Source: Candidatus Saccharimonadota bacterium
GTDB taxonomy: Bacteria; Patescibacteriota; Saccharimonadia; Saccharimonadales; Saccharimonadaceae
NCBI GenBank assembly: GCA_017511645.1
Contig: JAFWJH010000002.1
Location: 1 to 46,675 of the forward strand
Length of the DNA stretch: 46,675 nt
Direction of reading: 5' to 3'
The position numbers and the translations under genes were made by a program. The notes beneath the pieces are model-generated. The model saw only the letters and a list, made by a program, of their open reading frames with translations. It was not told where the DNA came from and ran no database searches. Positions 22,565 through 31,500 of the stretch are shown piece by piece. Positions within the stretch are counted from its first letter, which is position 1. Each line of letters opens with the position of its first letter.

Positions 22565-23796
22565 TGTCAATCATTCGCAAACACAAATCCGACCTGGTGA
22601 TTTTATTTGCCACATTAGGCTTAATGGCGCTAGGTCTTATCGTAATTTATGCCATTGGTCCCATGCGCGCCAATGTCTTAAACAATACCTACGGCACCGA
22701 TTACGACTCAAACTTCTTTTTCATCGGGCAGTTGCGCTCGGTTGGTTTGTCGCTTCTCGCATTTTTTGCTGCGTTTAAATGGATACCATACAAATACATC
22801 AAAAAATTTGCTAAACCTCTGATGATTGCTGCGCTAGTATTATCAGGCCTACTTTGGATCTTGTCTATGGTTGGCTCGTCACTCGTCAAATGTGAACTCG
22901 GCGAATGTCGGTGGTTTAATTTTGGCGGGCTAAGTTTTCAGCCAGCCGAGTTTTTGAAACTCGCCATGGTAATATATCTGGCTGATTTTCTTGCCCGCAA
23001 AAGGGAAGAAGGCAATATTGGTAAATGGCAAGAGTTTTGGTTGCCACTTTCTATTGTCTGTGGTTTGTCGCTTTTTTTGGTGGTAATCGCTCAGGGCGAT
23101 CTAGGTACCGGTGTAGCGCTAATCGCAATTATCTTTGGCATGCTTTTGATTGCTGGCGTGCCAGCTCGACAGTATCTCATTATGCTAGCCCTGGTTCTTG
23201 CCGTAGCTGTCGGCTCGGTGGCGACTTCTTCGCACCGCATGGAACGTGTCGACGCCTGGCTCACTACTCTTACTGGCGGCGAAAGTACCGACTCTACTTA
23301 TCATGTCGAAAACGCCATGCTCGCTATCGGCACTGGTGGTATGTTTGGCGTAGGGGTAGGGAACTCTGTCCAGGCTACCGGTTATTTACCCGAGTCTATT
23401 AATGACTCTGTCTTTGCAATTATGGGCGAAACTTTTGGTTTTGTCGGGCTATTCTTGATTATTGCTATCTTCGGCGTGATTTTGTTGCGCATGCTAAAAG
23501 TCGCCGAACACACTGCCGAGTCTAACGATCGTCTTCTGGTCGTGGGAGTATTTTCTTGGACACTTGCGCAGGTAGTGGTAAATATTATGGCCATGACTAG
23601 CCTCGTGCCGGTCACCGGCATTACTCTACCGCTACTCTCTTATGGCGGCACCAGCATGGTCTTTATTGCTTTTGCTATTGGTGAAGTTTGTCAACTTTCA
23701 TGTTATACTAGTAGAGAGGTAAATACAAATGAAGATATTAGTAGTAGGCGGGGGATCGGGGGGTCACGTCACTCCGGCAGTCGCCGTAGTTCGTGA
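22564..23796 (+). CDS. ftsW: Lipid II polymerase / division protein FtsW
   Basis: About 410 residues from ATG 22564 (MSIIRKHKSDLVILF), coupled to mraY by TGATG. A SEDS-family membrane protein with about ten helices: WFNFGGLSFQPAEFLKLAMVIYLADFLA, AQGDLGTGVALIAI, and the conserved end PLLSYGGTSMV. It polymerises glycan strands together with FtsI. Unusually, the reading frame continues 68 nt into murG, giving a hydrophilic Arg/Ser-rich tail (about 35 residues) that is the out-of-frame reading of the MurG N-terminus. Confidence 0.93.
   Translation: MSIIRKHKSDLVILFATLGLMALGLIVIYAIGPMRANVLNNTYGTDYDSNFFFIGQLRSVGLSLLAFFAAFKWIPYKYIKKFAKPLMIAALVLSGLLWILSMVGSSLVKCELGECRWFNFGGLSFQPAEFLKLAMVIYLADFLARKREEGNIGKWQEFWLPLSIVCGLSLFLVVIAQGDLGTGVALIAIIFGMLLIAGVPARQYLIMLALVLAVAVGSVATSSHRMERVDAWLTTLTGGESTDSTYHVENAMLAIGTGGMFGVGVGNSVQATGYLPESINDSVFAIMGETFGFVGLFLIIAIFGVILLRMLKVAEHTAESNDRLLVVGVFSWTLAQVVVNIMAMTSLVPVTGITLPLLSYGGTSMVFIAFAIGEVCQLSCYTSREVNTNEDISSRRGIGGSRHSGSRRSS
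23704..23709 (+). promoter_or_regulatory. Possible internal promoter of murG
   Basis: TGTTATACT inside the ftsW coding end, followed by GAGAGGT and ATG 23729. It may allow separate transcription of murG and the ftsQ-like gene. Confidence 0.4.
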
Positions 23797-24964
23797 GATT
23801 TTACAGCAAAAACCCCGAGCCGAAATTGAGTTCTGGACGGATTTTAAATATTACAAAAATGTTACCAAACTTACCACCGAAATCGGTGTATCTTGGGGCG
23901 ACGAAATCAAAGCCACTCACCGTGGTCGTGGCCCATATATCCGTGTCCGTCGCATCTTAGCGGGCAAATTTCACCGTTATTCCAATTGGCATCTTCGCGA
24001 TTATTTTGTGCATCTAGATATCACTTTGAAAGATTTTATTTTTGGCAATATTATGGGCTTTCTCGGTTTTATCGGCGGCATTGTGACGGCTTTTTGTCGC
24101 TTGGCTCGCAAATCTTCACGCCCCAATGTGATCTTTCTAAAAGGCGGCTATGTTTGTTTGCCAGTAGGTCTTATCGCGCGACTATTTCGCATCCCCTATA
24201 TTATTCACGAGTCTGATGTCGTAGCGGGCCTTGCCAACCGTGCTTTGATGCGTCGTGCGAAGAAAGTTGCTTTTGGTATGCCGATCCCTGAAGAGATGCA
24301 AGAAAAGCACCCTAACTATGTTTGGACTGGTATTCCAGTAGGTCCAGAGTTTAAAGCTGTTTCACCCGCTAAGCAGCTTTCACTCAAAAAAGCCTTTTCT
24401 TTTAATCCTGAGAAACCTCTCGTAGTTATCACCGGCGGCTCACAAGGCTCCGAAAATCTCAACGAGACTACCCGTCAGATTTTACCAGAGTTGCTCAAAT
24501 TCACTTCAGTTGGGCTAGTAGCAGGGCGTAAACATTACGAAGATATGATCGACCTCAAAAAATATGAAAATTGGGAAAAAGCTAATCTCGAGTCTAACTT
24601 CCGGATGTGGGAGTTCAACACTACTATGAATGAACTTATGGGTGCTGCTGATGTGGTAGTGTCGCGTGCCGGTGCTACTACTATTGCCGAAATGGCCGCA
24701 TTGAAAAAGGCTACTATTCTAGTACCGTTCGAACGCCTCCCCGGTGGCCATCAAGTCAAAAACGCCGAGCGTCTCAAGGCTACTAACGCTGCCGCCGTGG
24801 TCAATGATTCTGTCATGATGGAACATCCCGATAAGTTGCTCGAAGAAATTCGCCATCTCGTCAAGTCCCCACGCCTCCGTGCTGACATGGCTGATAGTTT
24901 AGCCAAAGAAGCCAGGTCTGACGCCGCAAAACGCCTAGCCGAGATAATCCTAGAGGAAGCCTAA
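23729..24964 (+). CDS. murG: UDP-GlcNAc:lipid I N-acetylglucosaminyltransferase
   Basis: 411 residues, GT-B fold. The N-terminal lipid-binding loop GGGSGGHVTPAVAV, then HESDVVAGLANR, VVITGGSQGSENLN, and the UDP-sugar site SRAGATTIAEMAALKKATILVPF are all standard. It is longer than E. coli MurG (355) because of insertions after the first strand, including a basic region (about 60-110). It makes lipid II for FtsW. GAGAGGT upstream fixes the start. Confidence 0.95.
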   Translation: MKILVVGGGSGGHVTPAVAVVREILQQKPRAEIEFWTDFKYYKNVTKLTTEIGVSWGDEIKATHRGRGPYIRVRRILAGKFHRYSNWHLRDYFVHLDITLKDFIFGNIMGFLGFIGGIVTAFCRLARKSSRPNVIFLKGGYVCLPVGLIARLFRIPYIIHESDVVAGLANRALMRRAKKVAFGMPIPEEMQEKHPNYVWTGIPVGPEFKAVSPAKQLSLKKAFSFNPEKPLVVITGGSQGSENLNETTRQILPELLKFTSVGLVAGRKHYEDMIDLKKYENWEKANLESNFRMWEFNTTMNELMGAADVVVSRAGATTIAEMAALKKATILVPFERLPGGHQVKNAERLKATNAAAVVNDSVMMEHPDKLLEEIRHLVKSPRLRADMADSLAKEARSDAAKRLAEIILEEA

Positions 24965-24966
24965 AA

Positions 24967-25563
24967 GTGGAAGAAGAGCCCAAATTAGTTCGTCGGCGCG
25001 AGCATCGCAAATCTACCATGAAATCTGGTCGCACTATTGGCGAGCGCAGGGAAAAGCTCGAGACTTCCAATGAGCGCCTCGCTGCTCGCAAGCAAGCCAA
25101 GCGTCAAAAACGTTTGCGTGTGTTTTTCGTCAGTGTTGGTTTTTTCATCTTGGTGGCTATCCTTGCTGCGGTTTATTTTATCTTTTTCGAAAAAAGGGAA
25201 GAGGTGTTTTTCCAAGCTGCCGATAATGAGGTCTATGTGCCCACTATCGAAGTGATAGACGAAGACGCGGCCGCCACTAGCGGCGAGATTACTGGTCGTA
25301 TGAGTGAATATATTGGTCAGGTAGAATCTGAGCTTCGCGCGCTCAATTATCAGCCCACCAAAGCCGTACTGCCCACTGGCTCTATCCGCGAAGTGGATTT
25401 TTATCTAGACGGCTATAATGGCTATATCAAAATGATCACCGATCGCGGTGCTGCTGTATCGGTAGAAGATGCCGACCGTATGTTGCGCTATCTCACCGGC
25501 CAGGGAATTAGTGATTTTTCTTATATCGACGTCCGCATTTCCGGTAAAGCTTATTGGAAATAA
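24967..25563 (+). CDS. FtsQ/DivIB-like bitopic division protein
   Basis: 198 residues from GTG 24967. A long, highly basic cytoplasmic segment (about 1-52), one membrane helix (about 53-73, VFFVSVGFFILVAILAAVYFIFF), then an extracytoplasmic domain of about 120 residues. The C-terminal part (SIREVDFYLDGYNGYIKMITDRGAAVSVEDADRMLRYL...YIDVRISGKAYWK) resembles the end of FtsQ beta domains, and the position after murG is that of ftsQ. A complete POTRA domain is not obvious. It ends the cluster; ftsA and ftsZ do not follow. Confidence 0.65.
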   Translation: MEEEPKLVRRREHRKSTMKSGRTIGERREKLETSNERLAARKQAKRQKRLRVFFVSVGFFILVAILAAVYFIFFEKREEVFFQAADNEVYVPTIEVIDEDAAATSGEITGRMSEYIGQVESELRALNYQPTKAVLPTGSIREVDFYLDGYNGYIKMITDRGAAVSVEDADRMLRYLTGQGISDFSYIDVRISGKAYWK

Positions 25564-25583
25564 TTGTTTTTATTATTCTGCGC

Positions 25584-25613
25584 TTGCTAAAATTATTATG
25601 GTTATGTTATAAT
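25584..25613 (+). promoter_or_regulatory. Promoter of the second surface-protein gene
   Basis: TTGCTA (25584-25589), an 18-nt spacer and an extended -10 TGTTATAAT (box 25608-25613). The leader is about 84 nt. Confidence 0.65.
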
Positions 25614-25618
25614 AAAAT

Positions 25619-25705
25619 AGCAAAATAGGTCATACATTTTGCAGTAGTCTTTGATAGGCTATATTAAAAACAATATAAAATAACACAAAAACAAAGGTCA
25701 TACAT
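25619..25705 (+). promoter_or_regulatory. Leader with a duplicated 11-mer, one copy in a hairpin loop
   Basis: AGGTCATACAT occurs at 25627-25637 and again at 25695-25705, where its last bases are part of the start codon. The first copy is mostly displayed in the loop of GCAAAAT/ATTTTGC. A second hairpin TATATT/AATATA lies between. The AGGT in each copy could be a Shine-Dalgarno mimic. Confidence 0.45.
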
Positions 25706-27947
25706 GTTTTTGAATAAACGGCATTTTTATGCTAACGGTTTTTCAATCTCTTCGTTAGCACTGTTAAGGCGTCATTTATTTTGGTTGCCCATATTATCGT
25801 TAATTACTATTATTTTTGTATTTTTACTTGGGCCGTCGATTATATTAAGTCGTACCTCTGCTGCAGGAGAGCCTGAAGCGCCGGTACCAGTAGGCTTGCC
25901 TACTCTTTCTCTATCTATTTCAGACGGCGCAAACGACATTTCACTAGACATAGCCCCAATTAACCCTAATGGTACTTTTAGGACTTCCGACACTACCAAC
26001 AATAACATCGAGGTTAGCACTACTAACTATACTGGCTACACTCTAGGTATAACTGCCTCAGTGGATGGTGACAACGCTCTGTCTTACACTCCGACCGGCG
26101 GTACTACTTCAACTATTCCATCTATCACATCTTCCGTTTCAGCTTCTGACTACGCAGATGATGCATATGCAGAAAACAATCACCTAAACAATACTTGGGG
26201 CTACAGGCCAAGCACTTTATATGATTCTATTAATGATACAAATGTCTCAAATACAGACTATATGCCAGCCCCCGCTAGCACCATAGACCAAGTAGCCATC
26301 GCTAAAACCGATAGTGCCACTACTCCTTCAGTTCCAGACGGCTACAATATAGCTATCGGCGCTAGGGTAGATAGCAATACAGTGCCAGGCAATTACGCCA
26401 ACACCTTTGTTATCACCGCTACTACTAATTTAGTGCCATACAGCATTACTTACAATCAAAATGCTACAGACACTGTAATGAGCATGCCAAATCCTAACCC
26501 ACAGACAGGTAATGCAGATACTACCACCAATACCGTCGCCTTAGCTAGTGCCCCAACTAGATCTGGCTACACCTTTAGAGGTTGGTGCACAGTCCAAGTA
26601 GCGGATGATGCAGCCTGTACTGGCACTGAATATGCCGCTGGTGCAAACTACGACATAGACTATACTACTGGCAATAATACTTTTACTTTGTATGCTAGGT
26701 GGAGCCAGCCAACTATTTATGATGAAGTAATAGCAGAATGGACGACTGGTGGCTCTAGAGTACAAACCAATGATACAGATGAAAACACTGGTATCCAAGC
26801 TACCATCACCACAGCTAATTCAGGAGTATTTAAATACAATTCTGCTACTGATGCTTTTGGCGCAGATAGTGATAACACTAAGCCAGATGGTGCCAAAGCA
26901 GATATTTATTACTTCCGTGGCATATTGGATAGCAACCTAAGCGGCACTAGTGACGATAGTAGCTATGGTTCTATGGGTGATGGTGTAACTTGGCCAAACT
27001 ATGTTAGACTAGGTGACACTTGCTGGAGAATAGTCAGAACTACCGCCAGTGGCGGTGTAAAGATGGTCTATAATGGCTTATATTCTACTGGTACTACAGC
27101 TAATTCTTGTGCAAATGCTACTGATAATGCTCAGATTACTACTTCGCCATTTAATAATGGTTCTGCTACAGTATCTGGTAAGAGCTATACTGGCCTACAA
27201 TACCAAAACATCCACGCCGTAGGCTATACATATAGCTCACTCGCAGCTAGCACTACTACCGCCAAAACAGTGAGCACCATCTTTGGCGCTACTGGTAACG
27301 ATACAACTACCAACACTAATCCATCAATTATTAAACAATTTATAGAAGATTGGTATTCTACCAATCTATCATCATATACTAACATCTTAGAACCAAATGC
27401 TGGTTATTGCAATGATCGTACCTTGAACAGCGGTACTTCTTGGACTACTCCGCTTGGGGACTCTGCTACTATAGTTCCATATGGTACCAGTAATCTAACT
27501 CAATACTACTTTGGATCGTATATTAGGAACACGACAACAACTAACCCTCCAACGCTCAACTGTCCTCGTGGCATAGTAGATATTTATAGTACTACTACAA
27601 GCAACGACAAGAACAACGGCAACGGCCAACTCACTTATCCAATTGCTCTTCTTACAGCAGATGAAGTAAGCTTTGCTGGGTCTGGTAAATCTACTGCATC
27701 TCAAGGTTCCGCCTACCACGCTAATTCTTACCTGCGTTCTGGTAGCTATTTCTGGCTGCTTTCGCCTACTACCCGTTACTCGAACGGTTACGCTTTCGAG
27801 TTCGCCTTGACCTCGGATGGCTACCTGGGCTACAACCGCGTGAACCGCACGTACGGGGTGCGCCCGGCCATTTCACTTAATAACAATACCACAATTAAAT
27901 CTGGCAATGGCACTGCGGTGAGCCCATGGGTGGTAGATGCACCGTAG
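25704..27947 (+). CDS. Large secreted surface protein with InlB-type repeat and probable DGR variable C-terminus
   Basis: 747 residues. A basic N-terminus and hydrophobic segment (about 28-50) form a long signal peptide ending near SRTSAA. Next comes a Thr/Asn/Ser-rich beta region (about 60-245). One Listeria/Bacteroides InlB-type repeat (about 250-335) has YNQNATDTV, PTRSGYTFRGW and FTLYARW. The C-terminal domain (about 390-745) has CWRIVRT, SYLRSGSYFWLLSP and a closing TYGVRPAISL, like lectin-fold DUF6273/FISUMP-type ends. Codon composition of the last about 50 residues switches to C/G-ending codons. A likely role is contact with a host cell. The start lies in the repeated AGGTCATACATG element. 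Confidence 0.75.
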   Translation: MFLNKRHFYANGFSISSLALLRRHLFWLPILSLITIIFVFLLGPSIILSRTSAAGEPEAPVPVGLPTLSLSISDGANDISLDIAPINPNGTFRTSDTTNNNIEVSTTNYTGYTLGITASVDGDNALSYTPTGGTTSTIPSITSSVSASDYADDAYAENNHLNNTWGYRPSTLYDSINDTNVSNTDYMPAPASTIDQVAIAKTDSATTPSVPDGYNIAIGARVDSNTVPGNYANTFVITATTNLVPYSITYNQNATDTVMSMPNPNPQTGNADTTTNTVALASAPTRSGYTFRGWCTVQVADDAACTGTEYAAGANYDIDYTTGNNTFTLYARWSQPTIYDEVIAEWTTGGSRVQTNDTDENTGIQATITTANSGVFKYNSATDAFGADSDNTKPDGAKADIYYFRGILDSNLSGTSDDSSYGSMGDGVTWPNYVRLGDTCWRIVRTTASGGVKMVYNGLYSTGTTANSCANATDNAQITTSPFNNGSATVSGKSYTGLQYQNIHAVGYTYSSLAASTTTAKTVSTIFGATGNDTTTNTNPSIIKQFIEDWYSTNLSSYTNILEPNAGYCNDRTLNSGTSWTTPLGDSATIVPYGTSNLTQYYFGSYIRNTTTTNPPTLNCPRGIVDIYSTTTSNDKNNGNGQLTYPIALLTADEVSFAGSGKSTASQGSAYHANSYLRSGSYFWLLSPTTRYSNGYAFEFALTSDGYLGYNRVNRTYGVRPAISLNNNTTIKSGNGTAVSPWVVDAP
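27728..27878 (+). repeat. Candidate DGR variable region 2
   Basis: Encodes from SYLRSGSYFWLLSP to YGVRPAISL. Codons at exposed positions are cgt, tcg, ggt, ttc, gcc, ggc, cgc and acg, in a protein whose body favours AT-rich act/aat/tct codons. The 3' end (ggggtgcgcccggcc) contains no A. The pattern NRVNRTYGVRP fits a template NNVNNTYGVRP after A-directed change of AAC to CGC. No template repeat is present in the window. Weaker case than region 1. Confidence 0.45.
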
Positions 27948-28400
27948 TTAACAATAGATTCTTGGAACAGGGAATTGTTCGGTTTTTGTTCTAGTTGTGA
28001 TAATTCCAACAATTCTCTTCCCTTGTTCGGTTTTTGTTCGGAAAAGAACAAGGTAAAATACATCAAAGGGAACTAAAACCTCTCCGCAAACAGGGAAAAT
28101 ACAAAATAGGGAAATAAACATAGGGAATTGTCAAATCGGCAAATTTGCCCAAAAATCCGCAAAAACTCCTTAAAATCGGCTTAGTCGATAGATAGCTAAT
28201 CATAAATCTATTCCATGAATATAAATAGATTTAGGCTGTTGTATTTTTCATCAAAATCTTAGTCATGTAAACGCCCTCGAGTATTTTATAACACCATTTA
28301 GCGTCACTATAGAGTGGAGTGAGAATATGGATTATGGAGCAATTCTCCGTTCGCCAGAATTATTTCTCCATTTTACACGATAACTTAACCGTCTGATAAA
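27948..28400. other. Non-coding region left of the dif-like site, rich in AGGGAA and GTTCGG motifs
   Basis: No gene is seen. Five plus-oriented AGGGAA copies (27969, 28067, 28092, 28108, 28122) and one reversed copy (28018) lie within 160 bp. Two copies of TTGTTCGGTTTTTGTTC (about 27977 and 28023) are present; the second forms the CCTTGTTC/GAACAAGG inverted repeat (28021-28053), a plausible terminator or protein site for the upstream gene. Confidence 0.6.
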
Positions 28401-28448
28401 CATAACCTTAATGTCCTAAAAGGTATATTGTACGACATTAAGGTTATG
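28401..28448. other. dif: dif-like chromosome dimer resolution site (candidate)
   Basis: Perfect 15-bp inverted repeat: CATAACCTTAATGTC (28401-28415) and GACATTAAGGTTATG (28434-28448). The centre can be read as a XerC/XerD site: ATGTCCTAAAA - GGTATA - TTGTACGACAT (28411-28438), arms of 11 with a 6-bp spacer. The arms are inverted copies at 9 of 11 positions. By eye it matches B. subtilis dif at 17 of 28 positions, including TCCTA and TATATT. No T run follows, which argues against a terminator. It sits where gene orientation and AGGGAA polarity both switch. Confidence 0.55.
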
Positions 28449-28580
28449 GTAAAAAGCCGATTGCGAGTGCGTCCATTTTTTATTCATATTTTTATATTTC
28501 ACCAAAAATCTGGGCTTTTTGAATTTTTTAATTCTCTGCCCAGATTTATCATTAAGTTCTAGCGATGATTAGTGTTTTGA
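28449..28580. other. Short spacer right of the dif-like site
   Basis: AT-rich, no gene seen. It includes the 3' flank of the minus-strand VirD4/TraD-like gene and T-rich stretches; no strong terminator hairpin is obvious. Confidence 0.4.
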
Positions 28581-31500
28581 TTAGTGCTTGATCGACAAAA
28601 ACCCATCTACCGAGTTGTCTTTCTCGGCGAAATCCTCTGTGTGTTTAACAGGGGCAGACAGGGGTAGAGAATCATGTGATGGCTTTATTTCTACGGTTGA
28701 TTTCTCCTGATATTCCACCTCCGGTTTTATAGAGGTAACAGAGGGAACTACAGGGGTAGATTTTGCTGATCGATCAGGTTTTTCGCTCCGCTTCTTTCCT
28801 TTTTTTGCATTCTTGCCGCGGGCTTTGTTGCCGTTTTTCCCTTTCTTTGTCGCTGGCGTAGGTTTTTGCTCAGTGTCATTTCCCTGGTTCTCATTAACTA
28901 ATTTTGCTAGATCCTTTAATCCCATCCGCTCTTTGCCTTCGGCGGTATTTGGGCTAATATTTTGCCGGCGAAAATCAGTCTGCAGCGACGTGCTCTTGTA
29001 TCTTAAGTTCGGTTTTTGTTCGGTAGAAAAATTAGGGCCTTTGGTTCGGATATCAGTAGAAAACTCCTTATTCTCGCGCGTTACTGGCTTAAACACTGGC
29101 TGACTTTTACTATCTATCACCAGCTTGGGCTCTTGGCGGCCCGAATCTGATAGATTCTTTTTATATTTCTCGGATTGCTCAATCGTCTCGCGAATTTCTG
29201 CCTCTACCTCTAATCTTGGCCGAGCATAATTCTCGCGCGACCAAGCTACAATATCATCAAAATTATCTTTCGGCGTATCAGGGATAGAAAGCGTAGTGGC
29301 TGAGAAGGCCGGCACTTTCTCACCGTTGATGATCATTGATATCACAAAGTGGCGGTTGTTGAGCTGGATAATATCAGACTCCTCAAAAGTCGGCTCAAAT
29401 TGCTTGACCAGCACTGGCGCATCATCTGCTGATACCCGGAAGCTAATCGTAGTACCAACGTTGCCAAACACCGCATCGCGCACGCTATCGGTCATCTGAG
29501 CTACATATTGGTTGGCAACTGTCAGATTTAGGCCGTATTTGCGCGCCTCAGATAAAATCACCGCAAACGAATCTGTCGCAAAGTTCTGAAACTCGTCTAC
29601 ATAGAGATAAAACGGTCGCCGATCCGCTACATCTGGGATATCCGAACGCGACATTGCAGCCAACTGAACCTTGGTTACGAGGAACGCCCCCAGTATGCCA
29701 GCGTTATCTTCGCCAATTAGGCCTTTTGATAAGTTTACTACCAAAATCTTGCCTTCATCCATAATCTTGCGGATGTCAAATGACGATTTTGGCTGGCCGA
29801 TAATATTGCGAATAATCGGGTTAGCAGTAAAAGCACCTACCTTATTGAGCACTGGCGCGATCGACTCGTTGACTTGTTTTTCGTTCCACTGGCCGAACTC
29901 GTGCTTCCAGAACTGCAATACCGTCACATCTTTACAATATTCCAAAGTCTCTTTACGAAACTCCTTGTCCGTCAAAAGCCGCGAGATATCCAATAAAGTC
30001 GTCTCTGGTCGGTCTAGTAGTGCTAGCAGGGTATAACGCAGAATATGCTCTAGTCTAGGGCCCCACGAATCGCCGAACATCCTTTTTAGTACGCCAATTA
30101 CTTCAGAACAAATGTTCGGCTTGCGTGACGGATCGGTGATCTCGAGCGGGTTAAACGCCACTGGAAATGCCGTGTCGGCCGGGTTAAAATACACTACATC
30201 TTTTACCCGCGACTCTGGCACAAAACGTAGATTGTCAATCGCAAAATCTCCGTGCGGATCGATAATACAGTAACCCTGATTATAAAATACGTCGGATAGC
30301 GCCATTAACTCGAGTAAGCCACTTTTCCCTGCTCCAGTCTGGCCAATAATATACACGTGGCGCGAACGGTCGCGGCGCAGCAAGCCAAACTGATGATTGA
30401 TCCCCCGGAAATTGGTTAGCCCAAAAGCGGAAATGTTTTCATCCGTAGCGGTGTCGCCAGTAAGTACTGGTAATTTAGCCGGTGGTTCAGCCGTCTTTGA
30501 AGAAGCCCATACAATATTTGGCGTCTCTACCGAAGTGTGGGGCAGATGATACACGGAAGCCAGCTCGGAAATATTCAGGATGAACCCACGACTAGAAAAT
30601 TGTCGCATTTTGTAAGAGTCTAGATCTGTTGGATTAAAGCTGCCGCCGATCTGCTTAAATCCGTTTAGGTTAGTAGAGTTAAATTGTTTAAATGTCCCTA
30701 CTAACGCCTGCATATTGAGCTTAGCATCAGTCTGGTTTTGGCCCAGGTAAGCCAGGCGGATTTTTACCTCGTAGCCTAGCTTGGTAGCTTTTTCTTCGGC
30801 CTTAGCGATCCGAGTCTTGTCGCGCTCAGATAACTCTATCTTAGTATCAGAATTGGTCCCCCCAGCCGGTGGGCGAAATAGCGCACCTAGTATTTCTACT
30901 AGCCAAGTCCAATCTATCCCAGTGCCGCCAAAGAGTGACTTTTTGCCTGATTTGACTTTCCGCACCCAGCGATCTGTAGTATTTTTATGCCAATCATCTG
31001 GAATCGGTCGTGCCAAAATTTGCACCCACATTTCTTCTGAATGCTCTGGGTCAAGCTTGGCCAAAGTCCCAGTGATGCCAGCCAGCGGGTCTACCTCAAA
31101 ACTATCAAAAGTTTTGATCGGTAAAGCCTCGTTCTCGGTAAGAGACAGTTCGGTAGAATAGCTTACTGGATATTTAGTGCGCGCATCGACGTAATCTTCG
31201 TTCATCTTGTAGATCTGTACCGTCGGGTATTGTGAATAAATCTGCCCTTCAACAAAACTCTGTAATACTTTTGGCACCCATACGTAAAATCGTATTTGCC
31301 CAGATGTCGATACAATTTCAAACGACAAATGTTCTTGTACGCCGCCGCTGTTTTTTAATTCCCTTTTGTCACGAAGAATACCGTGCAACGAAGCGAATAA
31401 CTGCTCGGCCGCGAGCTCTTGCTTGTCATTGGTACGCGGAATCTCTAGCATTAGCAACACCGAGTCGACATTCAAAACTTTTAATTGATTCAACTTCTTA

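Noticed and set aside
27830-28066. Minus-strand ORF with repeated EQKPN motifs
   Set aside because: It only reflects the GTTCGGTTTTTGTTC repeats plus the antisense of the surface-protein gene; no ribosome-binding site supports it.
28401-28448. Transcription terminator for the two convergent genes
   Set aside because: The stem has an 18-nt loop, is not GC-rich and is not followed by a T run on either strand.
10628-28580. A reverse transcriptase or template repeat for the two variable regions
   Set aside because: No protein has RT motifs, and I found no second copy of the A-poor 3' ends of either region. The retroelement, if real, is outside the window.
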